Source of the DNA: Echinochloa phyllopogon
Lineage: Eukaryota; Streptophyta; Magnoliopsida; Poales; Poaceae
Assembly (NCBI GenBank): GCA_033239725.1
Contig: BTCW01000004.1
Coordinates: 6,897,001-6,961,000 of the forward strand
Direction of reading: 5' to 3'
Length of the DNA: 64,000 nt
Below, in pieces: positions 10,899-21,376 of this stretch; position 1 is the stretch's first letter; every line of letters starts with the position of its first letter. The position numbers were made by a program, and so were the translations under genes. The notes beneath the pieces are model-generated. The model saw only the letters and a list, made by a program, of their open reading frames with translations. It was not told where the DNA came from and made no database searches.

Positions 10899-10910
10899 TT
10901 TCCCGTAGTG
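10892..10910 (-). repeat. CACTA terminal inverted repeat, right end
   Basis: Read on the minus strand this is CACTACGGGAAACCGGGTG, the outermost sequence of the element. Confidence 0.85.
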
Positions 10911-11106
10911 AGTGAATGGGAGCCGATAAAAATTTCTTCTCGAAATTCGTCCTATGTCCCAAAAATACTTCCCAAGAGTTCCTCACGAGCTTGCCAAGAT
11001 AGCGTAGTCACAACGGACTTACCCACCCTAGGAACAAACTAGAACAATACAACAAAGTGGAAGCAAAACTCGAAAACAGAAAAACTGCTATTGTCTGCCT
11101 GGAACT

Positions 11107-11200
11107 TGGCGGACTGTCCGGGTGGCGGACTGCCGGCACTTGGGCGGACTGTCTGGGGGTGGCAAACTGTCCGGCTTAGCCTGGCGGATTGTCCGCGAAC
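11107..11200 (-). repeat. Repeated GGCGGACTGTCCG motifs
   Basis: Five or six variants of GGCGGACTGTCCG are packed into about 95 bases of the LTR fragment. Such arrays are common in grass LTRs. Not coding. Confidence 0.6.
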
Positions 11201-11816
11201 CGCGCAGAAAGAACAGGAAGAACAGCTACGCGAGCCCGCGAGAAATACCTCTCAAATCCATTACCGGATCTCCCAGACGGCTAGAGCTCTTGAGACGAAA
11301 CTTTGGGGAGATGATTAGCGCTCCGAGGAGATGCTATGCCCCAAAAATCTCGGCCTCTAACTCCCTACAAACCGAGGAATTGCGAATCTACCGAGACAAC
11401 ACCTTCACCACGAGTTCATCCGAAAAACACCGAATCGAGACCGATTCCCGGAGTTTGAGGGGGCAAGATCATACACAAAGAGGCGCAAGGCACTCACCCA
11501 AGATCCCCTCAAACAAATCCAGAGCCAAACGATCTAGAAACGAAGAATCAAGCCAAGAACGAAAATAGCACCAAAATGAACTCGGGAAGAAACAAAGAGA
11601 TTCAACTAGCACTTGATTTCATTCCAACAAACAGACGTCAGATTCTGAAAGTACATCTAGCCCCTTGTGGGTTTTGGTGATTGAATGACACAAACAATTA
11701 AAGGACTAATGAGCTTGTTAAGTTTTGACAAGGATTTTATTGCAAATAACAAAGTCAAGCTCATATTATATGAAGCATACAAAAGTAAAGAAATGACAAG
11801 CAAAGATGGAAATATA

Positions 11817-12020
11817 GAAAAGAGACAAGAGGCAAATGAATTATATGTCTTCATTGGTTGTTTGCTCATATAATCAAAGAAAGGTGAAAATTGCATGATG
11901 ATTGATTCAAGATTATGGCATTGTAAAGAATGGTGGAAAAGAGACAAAGAGGCAAATGAATTATATGGCCTCATTGGTTGTTTGCTCATATAATCAAAGG
12001 AAGGTGAAAATTGCATGATG
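11817..12020 (+). repeat. 120-bp tandem duplication inside the solo LTR
   Basis: GGCAAATGAATTATATG recurs at 11831 and 11951, and the surrounding sequence (GTTGTTTGCTCATATAATCA, GGTGAAAATTGCATGATGA) is repeated with the same 120-base spacing. Confidence 0.85.
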
Positions 12021-13195
12021 ACAATTGCATGATGATCAAGATTATGACATTGTGAAGAATGGTGATCAAAGGATTTATTTATTGTCCAAGAAGAAGTTCA
12101 TATGGAAGCTTATTTGGTCACAACATCAATATGGAGAAAGATAGTGAAAGAAAGAGTATGATGAGGAAATAGAATGCATAAGTGCATGTTGATAAAATGA
12201 GATGAGTGACCAAGAGCAATGGGAATCAAAGGAATTTGGAATGGTAGGTTGCTTGGTCACATGGATAGTATTCTTAATCAAGAAGGAAGATAGTTGACCA
12301 AGTACTTGATATTTCAAGGGAAATCAAGATAGAAAATTACTTGGTCATAATATTGGTATGAAAGAAAAGGCAAATATGCAAAGGAAAGATTATGGTATTA
12401 AAGAAAAGAAATTAGTTGAGGTGCTCATTTAGATGCAAGGCAAAGCTAAACTTAAAGTTGGCAAGATAGGGTGAAGGGGTCAAGCTAGGACTAGTGACGA
12501 GGAACTAAGCAAGGAGAAGGGCAAGAATTGTCTTGTGACCGAAGGACTTTGCTAGGGTGAAAGAAGCTAGTACTTGGTTTGATTACGAGGCACAAATCAA
12601 GCCTCACCAAGTGAAGCTGTGCAATGCATCTAATCTTTGATGAATCATATATTGAAGTGACTTATAAATGGATATGAAGTTGAGTGTTAACCATATTGGT
12701 CGATGAATCCAAAGTCACTAGTTCTTGGATGGTATGCAAGAATGCTAGCAAACCCTCAAGGTGTCATATTGAAGAAAACCAACATGATGAAGACATTGAA
12801 GCTCAAGGGTTGATATAGTTTTTATCTTTGATCTTGAGTATATAGGTAACGTCGTACTATCAAGGGGGATGTGTGTTGATCAAGCCATGGATGTTTTAAT
12901 GCTCAAAGAAATCCAACCAAGTACCTATGAGAGACACAAGTGCACTCACGGACACAAAGTATTCCTGCTGTTTTTCTGGAGCAAGAATATCCGGGACAGG
13001 GCCAGAACATTTTTGTTCCGGGTACCCCTTCGGGTTTGGGGGTTCTCGGAGTATCCAGGGTCGTCCTGGAGTGGCCTGGTACAGAATTAGAGTCAAGTTT
13101 CACGTTCATTTCTGGAGCAAGGTATTCCGGCCAGGGGTCGGAGTATCCGGGTCAGATCTCGCAGACTGCACAACGGCTAGTTTTGGGGGCCCGAG

Positions 13196-13200
13196 TATAA
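13196..13200 (+). promoter_or_regulatory. TATA box of the solo LTR
   Basis: TATAA in GAGTATAAGTACCCC, followed by a C-rich leader; this is the probable LTR promoter core. Confidence 0.5.
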
Positions 13201-14745
13201 GTACCCCTTCGCCCCCTCCTCACTTGGTTGCCGACCACACTTGCATAGAACACTCTCTTGAGCATCCCCTTCACTCCCTCAACTCCCTAGAGCTAATCCT
13301 TGCAAGATTTGAAAAGGATTTGAGTGAGTTCTTGGATTTGTGTGTGGGTGAGCATCAACTCCAACTCTTTAGCATTTGAAGCATCCTTGGTCATCTACTC
13401 GCGTTTGTTACTCTTGGAGTTTTTGCTCCTAGACGGCTAGGCGTCTCCGGCGAGCGCTCAACTCGTGTGAGCTTGCCCCGGAAAGTTTGTAAAGCCAATC
13501 CCTTTGAGGATATCATAGTAAGTAACCCTAGCTTGGCTTTTGGGTCCTAGGGGGAGGGTAGAGTTTTGGCTCAACTCGGTCTCTTTGGAGGCACCTCAAC
13601 GGAGACTAGCTTCTTTTGGGAAGTGAACTTCGGTAAACAAATCACTTGTCTCCCTTGTGCATGTTGTTCTTCGTGTTCATCTTCGAGTTCATATGTTCTT
13701 GGTAGTTCATAGTTGACTTTCATAGATTTGCTCTGATCTACTCGTGTGTGAAGTTTGTGGTGCAGCTCTTAGGTGGAAAAGAATCCTTGGACGATTTCTC
13801 ACCTTTCTATTCAAAGGGAATTAGCTAAGTTGCTCTAAATCTTTGCATCACGTGCTCATTCTTTTACTGTCAGTGTCGGAATATCCGACGAAGTGTCGGA
13901 ATATCCGGCGATCAAATCCGCTGCTAAGTTTATTTTTCAGAAACCGCCTATTCACCCCCCCTCTAGGCGACATAAAGGTCCTTTCAGATTCTATACAAGG
14001 CTAGCAACCTCCCAATGATCCACTCGCTAAGATCAACATGAAGCACGGGCTAGCCTATGGAAAAACAAGAAGGAAAATAAACTAGGGTTCCCAGAGATCA
14101 CTTGTCATCCCCTCCACCTCCTATTTATATTAAGTGTCCTAGTGGGGGCTAATGACCAAACTACCCTCACATTCTAAAACTAAGATACACACCCCTCAGG
14201 GGCACTTTTGGAATGCGAAGATATTTCCTCCGGCTGGGCACACCGTCCATCCGGCCTTGCTTCCCTCCGACGCAAGCTCCCGGAACCCGCCACGTGTCCA
14301 CCGCTTCGAAGCTTCCCAAACGCGCCCGGATCACCGTCTCTGTCACGTTGGGCCTTCGGGCTCAGTTTTGAGGCCCAAACCGAGAAACCCTCCTCCGATA
14401 GTTTTGTGGCCCAACCATCAAACCCCGCGTACAAGCTTCGGTTGTTAGCTGCTACCTTGCACCGGCTCCAAGTCCACGACTTCGTCTTGCTCTTCTTGCA
14501 CCATTTTGACTGCACTTGATCCCGTCTGGCCACCGGGTCCCTCGAACCAAGCCTACTTGTCTCTCCACTCCTCGGAGGCCGCTCTGGCTAAGACCTTTCG
14601 CGCTTGTTCTTCACCTGCACCAATGCAAACCAAGTCGTACCAACACCTGCAGTACTAAGCCAAGAGTCAGTCCACACAATGTTGTCAATCACTCATCACA
14701 CTGAGAAGCGACCATCCACCGGTCCTCGGACACACATGGTCCTCA

Positions 14746-15820
14746 GCTTGTATTGATGCACTGGTATAGGCAAATGTGCAAATAAATACATGTGCTAGAT
14801 TTAGCCCTGACCCTGCTGGAACTGGACTTCTTTCCATTTACTGGTTGAGACTTGATAGAGGAGCTAATGCAGGTTATGGCTATCTACCATTCCAGACTTC
14901 ATCTTTTGGTCTTTCAGTTGGCCTCGTATTTTGGGGGCTTGTTGGGATAATCTTGTATTTTTGTTGTAGTTTGTTGAATTATTCCTACTTATTTTTTCTA
15001 TGCATTAATTTGAATGAGCCCTGATAATTTCTGTCTCTTTACTTTTGCTTCTAATGTGTGTGCAGCTAGAAATTAATCAAGGCCTAATCATTCTGTCAGC
15101 TGCATATCGATCTTGACGATATCACTGCTCAGAGATAAGATATGATGTTGTAAGTTTTACCTCTAAACCGGCCTATCTATAGTAAGACCCTGATTCATCA
15201 CTTATACATCTTTTCAGATTTGTTAATGATGAGTTAACGTGAGGTGCGGCAAAGTGTAGTGGCAATATTTAGCTGCGAACCAAATACACCCTAGCAGCAT
15301 CTGGTGACATGTTTGCTATAAACTTTGTGTGGATCCACTACAATCTGGTTGCGCCAAGTTCTTGTTAGTCATGCTATTTTGTGACAATAGTGATATATCA
15401 ATGGGATTGCATATTCGATATACGATCCTCCCTTTATTTTTTTAGAATTACCACAGTACAACACATATGCTCAGACACGCACGCACACTCACCCCCTTTA
15501 TTTTGCCACTAATGGTATTATCTAGACTTTGGCTTCTGTTTAACGCAGGGGGTAACACAATCAAGTCCACTTTTCTTTTAAGGATATTCCTTCAACTCCA
15601 TCTTGATCCTTTCACGGCCTAGAGAAAATACATTGCTATGTAGATTACCTCCAAACATGACCATAGTAAACCATGATTGGCCATTTCAGCGCTTCTTTTC
15701 AGAGTTTTAAGAAGTTAATTACATCTTTGCTTGGCATTCAACATTGTCTAGATCTTATTGAAATGCTCATTCGTGCTCGATCAGCCCAGAAGCGTGCGTG
15801 CACAGAGAATGCAGAGATGC
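14746..15820 (+). pseudogene. Copy A: orphan tail of the tandem membrane-protein gene family
   Basis: This segment aligns by eye with the sequence downstream of genes B and C. Shared landmarks are TTTCCATTTAC before a GAGACTTGATAG-like block, GCAGGTTATGGCTATC, a TTTCAGTTGGCCTCG block, GCAGCTAGAAATTAA with AAGGCCTAA, and AAGATATGATGTTGTAAG. A second round of the repeat (CTTCAACTCCATCTTGATC) starts near 15590. No coding exon corresponding to the proteins of B or C is present; the left end is replaced by the LTR-element fragment at 14745, and the TRIM at 15821 closes it on the right. Confidence 0.65.
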
Positions 15821-16428
15821 TGTTAGGTTTAGTCCCACATCGGAAATTGATGGGGGTGGAGCACGACATATAAGGCAGGGCAGTCCTCACCTATCAGACT
15901 AGTCTTTTGGGTTGAGTTAGGCCTGGGCCTTGGTTGGTTGTTGCTCCGGTGGACCTGGGCTTGATGGGGCGCCGGCTCGTGGGTATAGCGAGCCGGGCCG
16001 GATTCCGCTGCGCCACTCTAACAAGTGGTATCAGAGCCGAAGGTCGGGAAACCTGGAAAATCTCAGTGGTCACATGGTGACGGGGGAGCCCGTGAACCTC
16101 TCCGGAGGGTCACATGGCGAGTTGTGACTGGAGAGTTGGACTCGGGGCCTAGGATAACGTCTTCCGGGAGATCACATGGGTTGTATGTGATGGAAGAGTT
16201 GGGCCCGATGTGTGACGGGGGAGATTGTTAGGTTTAGTCCCACATCGGAAATTGATGGGGGTGGAGCACGACATATAAGGCAGGGCAGTCCTCACCTATC
16301 AGACTAGTCTTTTGGGTTGAGTTAGGCCTAGGCCTTGGTTGGTTTTTGCTCCGGTGGACCTGGGCTTGATGGGGCGCCGGCTCGTGGGTATAGCGGACCG
16401 GGCCGGATTCCGCTGCGCCACTCTAACA
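15821..16428 (+). mobile_element. TRIM (terminal-repeat retrotransposon in miniature), 608 bp
   Basis: Two 203-bp direct terminal repeats (15821-16023 and 16226-16428) start TGTTAGGTTTAGTCCC and end CGCCACTCTAACA; they differ at four positions by eye. TGGTATCAGAGC at 16026-16037, two bases after the first repeat, is the initiator-tRNA-Met primer site. A G-rich tract GACGGGGGAGAT precedes the second repeat. The 202-bp interior has no coding capacity. Flanks are GATGC (15816-15820) and GATGT (16429-16433), a target duplication with one change. Confidence 0.93.
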
Positions 16429-17009
16429 GATGTTGCATGCGATCCCTAGCTGCCGCGCCGTCGCCGCCGCCGGCCAAGACCGGGCGTTATTGGTCGGCCC
16501 CCGTCAGCCCGTCACATCACAAAACATCACGGTGCATGCGTGGATCTTGACCGCAAGCGCAGTGCGCCACTCTAACAGATGCTGCATGCGATCCCTAGCT
16601 GCCGCGCCGTCGCCGCCGCCGGCCAAGACCGGGCGTTATTGGTCGGCCCCCGTCAGCCCGTCACATCACAAAACATCACGGTGCATGCGTGGATCTTGAC
16701 CGCAAGCGCAGTGCGCCACTCTAACAGATGCTGCATGCGATCCCTAGCTGCCGCGCCGTCGCCGCCGCCGGCCAAGACCGGGCGTTATTGGTCGGCCCCC
16801 GTCAACCCGTCACATCACAAAACATCACGGTGCATGCATGGATCTTGACCGCAAGCGCAGTGCGCCACTCTAACAGATGCTGCATGCGATCCCTAGCTGC
16901 CGCGCCGTCGCCGCCGCCGGCCAAGACCGGGCGTTATTGGTCGGCCCCATCAGCCCGTCACATCACAAAACATCACGGTGCATGCGTGGATCTTGACCGC
17001 AAGCGCAGT
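16415..17009 (+). repeat. Four-copy tandem repeat (149 bp) that includes the end of the TRIM LTR
   Basis: Units at 16415-16563, 16564-16712, 16713-16861 and 16862-17009 (149, 149, 149 and 148 bp) are almost identical. Each begins GCGCCACTCTAACAGATG, so the last 14 bases of the TRIM LTR have been amplified with about 135 bases of flanking DNA. The first base after the array again reads GCGCCAC, a 7-base microhomology that marks the junction. The open frames in the units are artefacts of GC-rich sequence. Confidence 0.95.
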
Positions 17010-17876
17010 GCGCCACGGCCCACACGGGAAGCATCGCCTGCTGATGGGTCTACGGGCTCAAGATATATTTCTCCACGTTCCAGAATACTCGAATAATGCA
17101 TCGCCTGCTGATGGCTCCGTTGACGTTATTTGGATTGGATTTCATTCGTCGGTCAAGGACGCCACCTCGCTGCATTGGCTGGACAGTCGGAGTCAGTGCT
17201 TGAGCTCTTTCACTTTGGGTGGTGCCGAAGCGCCTCGACCAGGTGCAGTGTACAGTCGTCGTTGGACCGACCGACCGAATCAACGGCCGCGGAACCCACA
17301 GCGACCACGACCAGCGCCAACACCACGCAGCCTGATCTCCTTTGTAAGTGACGTTTGCATCGACCGCGAGATCGAACCATCTAATATTCTGCACGGAGTA
17401 TTAAACTCGCGTCTAATATCCGGCACCAGAACTCTAATATTCTGAACTCCACCTTTGCCTTTCCCCCTCACACTGACGATGGAGGAAGGATTTTCTTCTT
17501 TCGGGCGTTCATATATAGCGCGCAGCCCCTCAAACTAAAATTCGCACAATTAAGCAGGGATTAATTGCTGTAACCTGGAGCTCGATCTAGTCGGCCAGAC
17601 AGGAATCGTGCTGTTGCGTCGCCGCGCGCACATGATATGGGCATCATCGTGGCGAGCCGGCCCTGAAGCGGGCGTGGTCCGCCAGTGCGTGCCACACGCC
17701 AAGCCAAGCGGCCGGCAAGATGCCGCGGTCCGGGCATGTCGCCGCCGCGCTCCCGCCTGGCCGCGGGCCGGCAAACCGCTCGACGCCGCCTGCTCTGACC
17801 GGGCTTCTATTGGTCGGCCCGCCGTCACATCAGCTGGGTGCAGTGGGGATCGGGTGATGGGAGACACTGGGGACGT

Positions 17877-17915
<39 letters not shown>

Positions 17916-19294
17916 CCGGAAGCGCAGTGCGTCACGGGAAAGTGTGTTGTCCCTCACCTTTCTCAGCTCCATCGCGCGGTCAGATCGCTGGCGCCAGAAA
18001 GGGCCTGCTGAGGATCGGAGGTGCTGCTGACCCCGGCATGCATGCATGCGTTATTCCATCCGATCCCCGGCTCATGTGCTCGGCCGAGGGAGATATATAG
18101 GTTATCCGTGCTCAACCAGCAGCACAGACTCTCTGAGCGAGGGCTGGGCCAATTGCACCTTGCTTCCATCATCGATCGATGATCTCTGGGATCATATGTG
18201 TGTGGGGTACCTGCTGCAGTTACCAACCTTTTAACAACCAGCTAGGCATCTACTAATAGACCGACCTATGGAGTAGCTAGCAAGAAGCTAGGGGCTGGGT
18301 CGTTCCTCCAACGGGTACGGTGCGTGTATGAATCTGCCTGTTCTGTGTGCTTCTTCTTAACATGATCAGGTCCTCCTATCCTATCCCTCCTGATCCGGCC
18401 TGACTGGCTGAATACCTGACTCCCTCTCCTCGTCCGATTTGTCCGTACGGCTACTCGAGTAGACGAGTACGGCACGGAAGATGACAACAAGATTCCGGTG
18501 GGGAAGTTAGGAGTTAGGAGGAGGCAGCATCCCGGGTTTTAGGCTTTCGGCTTGCCACTACGCGCGCGTCACGCGGAGAAAAAGCACGGGAGCCCACAAA
18601 TATTGAGGCCGCCACCACTCAGCGACCCATCAGGAAAAAAATGATCAAAACAGAAAAGAGAGAGAATAAATTACAGGATTATATGGCCCACAAGAGCCAA
18701 GGAAAAAAAGAGAATGATGCTAGTGTGCTCGCGGATGATGATGATAATGATGCATAATTGTGCAGCAAGGTCAAAAATAGCTCGTCACGTTTGACGTGAT
18801 GAATTGGTCCGATCTCAATTAATTATTTTCTGCTCACCGAGAGAGATAGAGATGCATATTGGGCGGTTTCCTCCTTGTGCATGCGTGGCCGATCTTCTGC
18901 ACTAGGTCGTCAGAGCTTGACCGTTACAACTGTGGAAGCTCTCACGAAGAAAGCTGCATCTTTCCGTATTAGCCACTATCAGTCTATCACAAGGTTTCAA
19001 CAGGGATCAAGTGTGAACAAATCGAGCAGGCACGTTCACCCCGTCAGTCATGCAGATCCGACTATCCGAGTGACTGGTTCGTCAGTCGTCACTTCCGGAT
19101 CGAGCAGAGGCACATTCATCGTCTAGTTAAGATCGAAATCTCGACTCGGTCTAGTGGAACACGGCAATCAGCACGTACCTAGTAGTTGAGTACTTGAGTC
19201 CACTTGTCAAAGTGACATTACGAACTGCAGGTGTGCCTGTGTGGTTTCTCAATCTTACAGCCACCGTACCGGTTTTTTTAAAAAAACCGTTTAT
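17010..19294. other. Intergenic region
   Basis: No gene is supported. A 17-base repeat GCATCGCCTGCTGATGG occurs at 17031 and 17098. Positions 17790-17940 are a diverged relative of the tandem unit at 16415-17009 (GACCGGGC, ATTGGTCGGCCC, GAAGCGCAGTGCG are shared). An (AT)n run lies at 17879-17912 and a GATGATGATGATAATGATG stretch near 18735. Short open frames show no family resemblance. Confidence 0.5.
17879..17912 (+). repeat. (AT)17 microsatellite
   Basis: A pure AT dinucleotide run of 34 bases. Confidence 0.95.
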
Positions 19295-19575
19295 GGCCTT
19301 GTTTAGTTACCAAGACCTTTCCAAAATTCTCTCCGAACTTCACTATTCACATATCACATCGAATCTCTCTCCTTATATGCATGGAGCATTAAATGTATGT
19401 AAATAAAAAAAAATTAATTACATGGGTTTGATGTACACGACGAGACGAATCTTTTTAGCCTAGTTATGTCATGGTAGGACAACAATTACCACAAATAAAC
19501 GAAAAATGCTACAGTGTAGCCCGATGCGACTTTTCGACCAAAATTTACCCACTCTTTTTACAACTAAACACACCC
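19295..19575. mobile_element. MITE of the GTGTTTAGTTC-ended family
   Basis: Ends GGCCTTGTTTAGTTA and CAACTAAACACACCC are imperfect inverted repeats. Internal family hallmarks (ACGACGAGACGAATC, CATGGTAGGACAACAAT, AAAAATGCTACAGTG) are the reverse complement of the copies at 36.5 and 60-61 kb. About 281 bp, no coding capacity. Confidence 0.8.
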
Positions 19576-20747
19576 AGTATGTACACTACTACTGGTACGG
19601 GTAACTTCACGATGAACACTGAGAATGCTGTAAAAAGTTAAAAACACGCAGATTACTAGTTCCTCGAGATTAAAAAATAACTTCTTGTTCCTAGTGCCAG
19701 TACAACGTTGTTCGATGTTTAGTGCCTAGGAGCCCAGTGGTGAGCGTGAGCCTCAGATTCCCATCGTAAAACGAGCTTGATTACTGTATGGCGTTTCTTC
19801 CCTCTGATAGGCGGAGGCGTTGTACTGAGCCACAGTGATGTCTGGTGCAGAGTGATGAGCGCGCATTATCCACAGTGATATCTAGACGGCGAGAAGAAGA
19901 GGTGGAGCCTTGCAAGTCAACAAGCTAGCTCCGGCTCGAACGAGCTGCTGAGCTTCACATGTAGCTCGCCCCGCCTCTCCGTCGCCATGCTCGCCGATCT
20001 GCTGCTGCTGCTGCTGCTGTCGCCGCTGGAGACGGGCTAGCCGATTGGACGCCATGATGGCCTCAGCTAGCCGAGAGCTGAGCTAGCCGCTTCGCTATTG
20101 CCGTGGCGCTGCCACTATGCCAGGTTCGTCTGGTCTCCCTATCTTCGCTGTTCTTTTCTGCTTGCCTTGTTTTGGGATCAAATCTAGCTGGCTGCCTAGT
20201 TTGTGCGGGCTGCGGAGCAACAAATCCTGGACTAGATTCATTTGACTGTTTTATTTAGTAAAATAAAATTAGGCTACAAGCTTTGTTTGCTTCTGAAATG
20301 GGTACGAAACAACATGAGATTGCTGCAGATCTGACTGGTCGCGCTAGCCGCTAGAAGAGGTCAAAGATAGTTGTCTATTCTGAATATACATCGGCCTTTC
20401 CTTCTCTCTGGTGATACGGAGTAAATAGGAGTTCTTGTCTCGCTTAATATGGTTGCTACTCTCCCAAATCAGAAACAGGCCATGGAAATATGGGATTACC
20501 TTGTCGGGGTAGACAGTAGACTAGAGTATAGAGTGCCTGCCAACAGAGGTTTGGCACTCGACAGAGCAGCAGTGCATAAGTCGGAGTGTTGGACTTGGCC
20601 GGGCTGAACACAGAGGGCCTTGAGCCCATTGGGACTCTGCGGGCTGGCCGCCACTTATGGTGAGCCCGGCTCAGCCCAAATATATATGAGCCGCAAGACC
20701 TTCATCCAACTAATTATTTTTTATTTTTAAACAATAATAACAACAAC
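19576..20747. other. Intergenic region with (CTG)7
   Basis: No gene is supported. A (CTG)7 run lies at 19999-20019. The surrounding GC-rich text has stops in every frame within short distances, and the rest is AT-rich. Confidence 0.5.
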
Positions 20748-20992
20748 CAGTGGCTGAGTCAGGGGACTGGCCTAGGCCCTGGACTGGACACGTTGGTAGC
20801 TAAGTAAATAATGAGGCAACGAAGCAACAAGTGACTCAGCAACAGCTTAACACTATCGCCTAAGCTAGCTAGTACAGGCTTCGTGTACTATTTTTCCTGT
20901 AATTGAGATCATATATTTTAATTTGGTCATTCAAGCATCTGGTCAGGACCTGGGCTGCAGCACCCCCAGCCTAGGTACTAGATCCGCCCCCA
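20748..20992. mobile_element. Probable hAT-type MITE
   Basis: The left end CAGTGGCTGAGTC and right end TAGATCCGCCCCC resemble the CAGTGGCGGATC-type hAT terminus. Flanks read ACAACAAC on the left (20740-20747) and ACAACAAC on the right (20993-21000), a candidate 8-bp duplication, although the flanks are simple-sequence. Confidence 0.5.
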
Positions 20993-21098
20993 ACAACAAC
21001 ATGAGATTTACCAAAATTTTATTAGAAGAGGAACACAACATGAAACAACCAGTCGACCAGGGGGAAACCGGAAACTGCCCACACCAGCAAACTAATAC

Positions 21099-21360
21099 TC
21101 ATCAAGTAGTCATACTCATCAAGGCGCAAGGCCAACAGTGGATCCTGGCGGGAGCTACAAACCTCGGTTGCCTAGTTCGCGAGTAGTCCATCCCCGGATC
21201 TTCCCCTTCCCCTCATTGCTCTTGGTTGTTGTGGTCCTTTTGTAATTGCAACTCTAAACTAGCGGGGTGTGGTGGACGCGCGAGGCGTCGTTGTTCTGTG
21301 TTGTAAACGTTTTCTCTATCTTAAAGCAAAGATACGCATCTTGCGTATTCGATTAAAAAA
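21099..21360 (+). mobile_element. 5'-truncated LINE with 16-bp target duplication
   Basis: ACCAGCAAACTAATAC occurs at 21083-21098 and again at 21361-21376. Between them is 262 bp ending GATACGCATCTTGCGTATTCGATT plus an A run, the usual 3' end of plant L1-type LINEs. This is a dead-on-arrival insertion without an ORF. Confidence 0.85.
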
Positions 21361-21376
21361 ACCAGCAAACTAATAC

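Larger units (their letters stand above)
8671..10910 (+). mobile_element. CACTA (En/Spm) DNA transposon, 3' part
   Basis: The right end is defined by ...GGTTTCCCGTAGTG at 10910, which reads CACTACGGGAAACC on the other strand, the CACTA terminus. Inside it are many TTTGCCGAGTG/CACTCGGCAAA subterminal repeats (10432-10898) and remnants of a Ptta/En/Spm-type gene. The 5' part lies before the window because the LTR retrotransposon at 1-8670 is inserted into one of its exons. The base triplet after the end is AGT, a candidate 3-bp target duplication whose partner is not visible. Confidence 0.88.
11646..13986 (+). mobile_element. Solo LTR, SIRE/Maximus-like Copia type (2341 bp)
   Basis: Starts TGAAAG, ends CTTTCA, and is flanked by a perfect 5-bp target duplication GATTC (11641-11645 and 13987-13991). 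The beginning (CCCCTTGTGGGTTTTGGTGA) and the end (CCTATTCACCCCCC, CTCTAGGCGAC) are typical of large grass Copia LTRs. No internal region is present, so it arose by recombination between two LTRs. A TATA box lies at 13196. Confidence 0.9.
10911..14745 (-). mobile_element. Minus-strand LTR-retrotransposon fragment, interrupted by a solo LTR
   Basis: Positions 10911-11645 and 13992-14745 join into one sequence once the solo LTR at 11646-13986 is removed. Read on the minus strand it has LTR character: a TATA-like ATATAAATAGG near 14130-14140, a leader ending in GGAACCCTAGTTT, and repeated GGACAGTCCGCC-type motifs. The edge at about 14745 is where homology to copy A begins. I recognise no domain and cannot fix the superfamily; it may continue beyond the CACTA insertion. 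Confidence 0.55.

Noticed and set aside
10425..10910. Possible CRISPR-like array of short repeats
   Set aside because: Repeats are in both orientations with irregular spacing and end in a CACTA terminus; they are transposon subterminal sites in a plant genome.
12869..13379. ORFs within the solo LTR
   Set aside because: They fall in the U3/R region of an LTR with no internal domain; no gene is expected.
16024..16225. Possible 5S-derived (Cassandra-type) TRIM
   Set aside because: No 5S internal promoter boxes are visible in the LTR; only general TRIM features are supported.
16430..17096. Series of overlapping ORFs of 71-122 codons
   Set aside because: They are the same frame repeated by the 149-bp tandem array and include TRIM LTR sequence.
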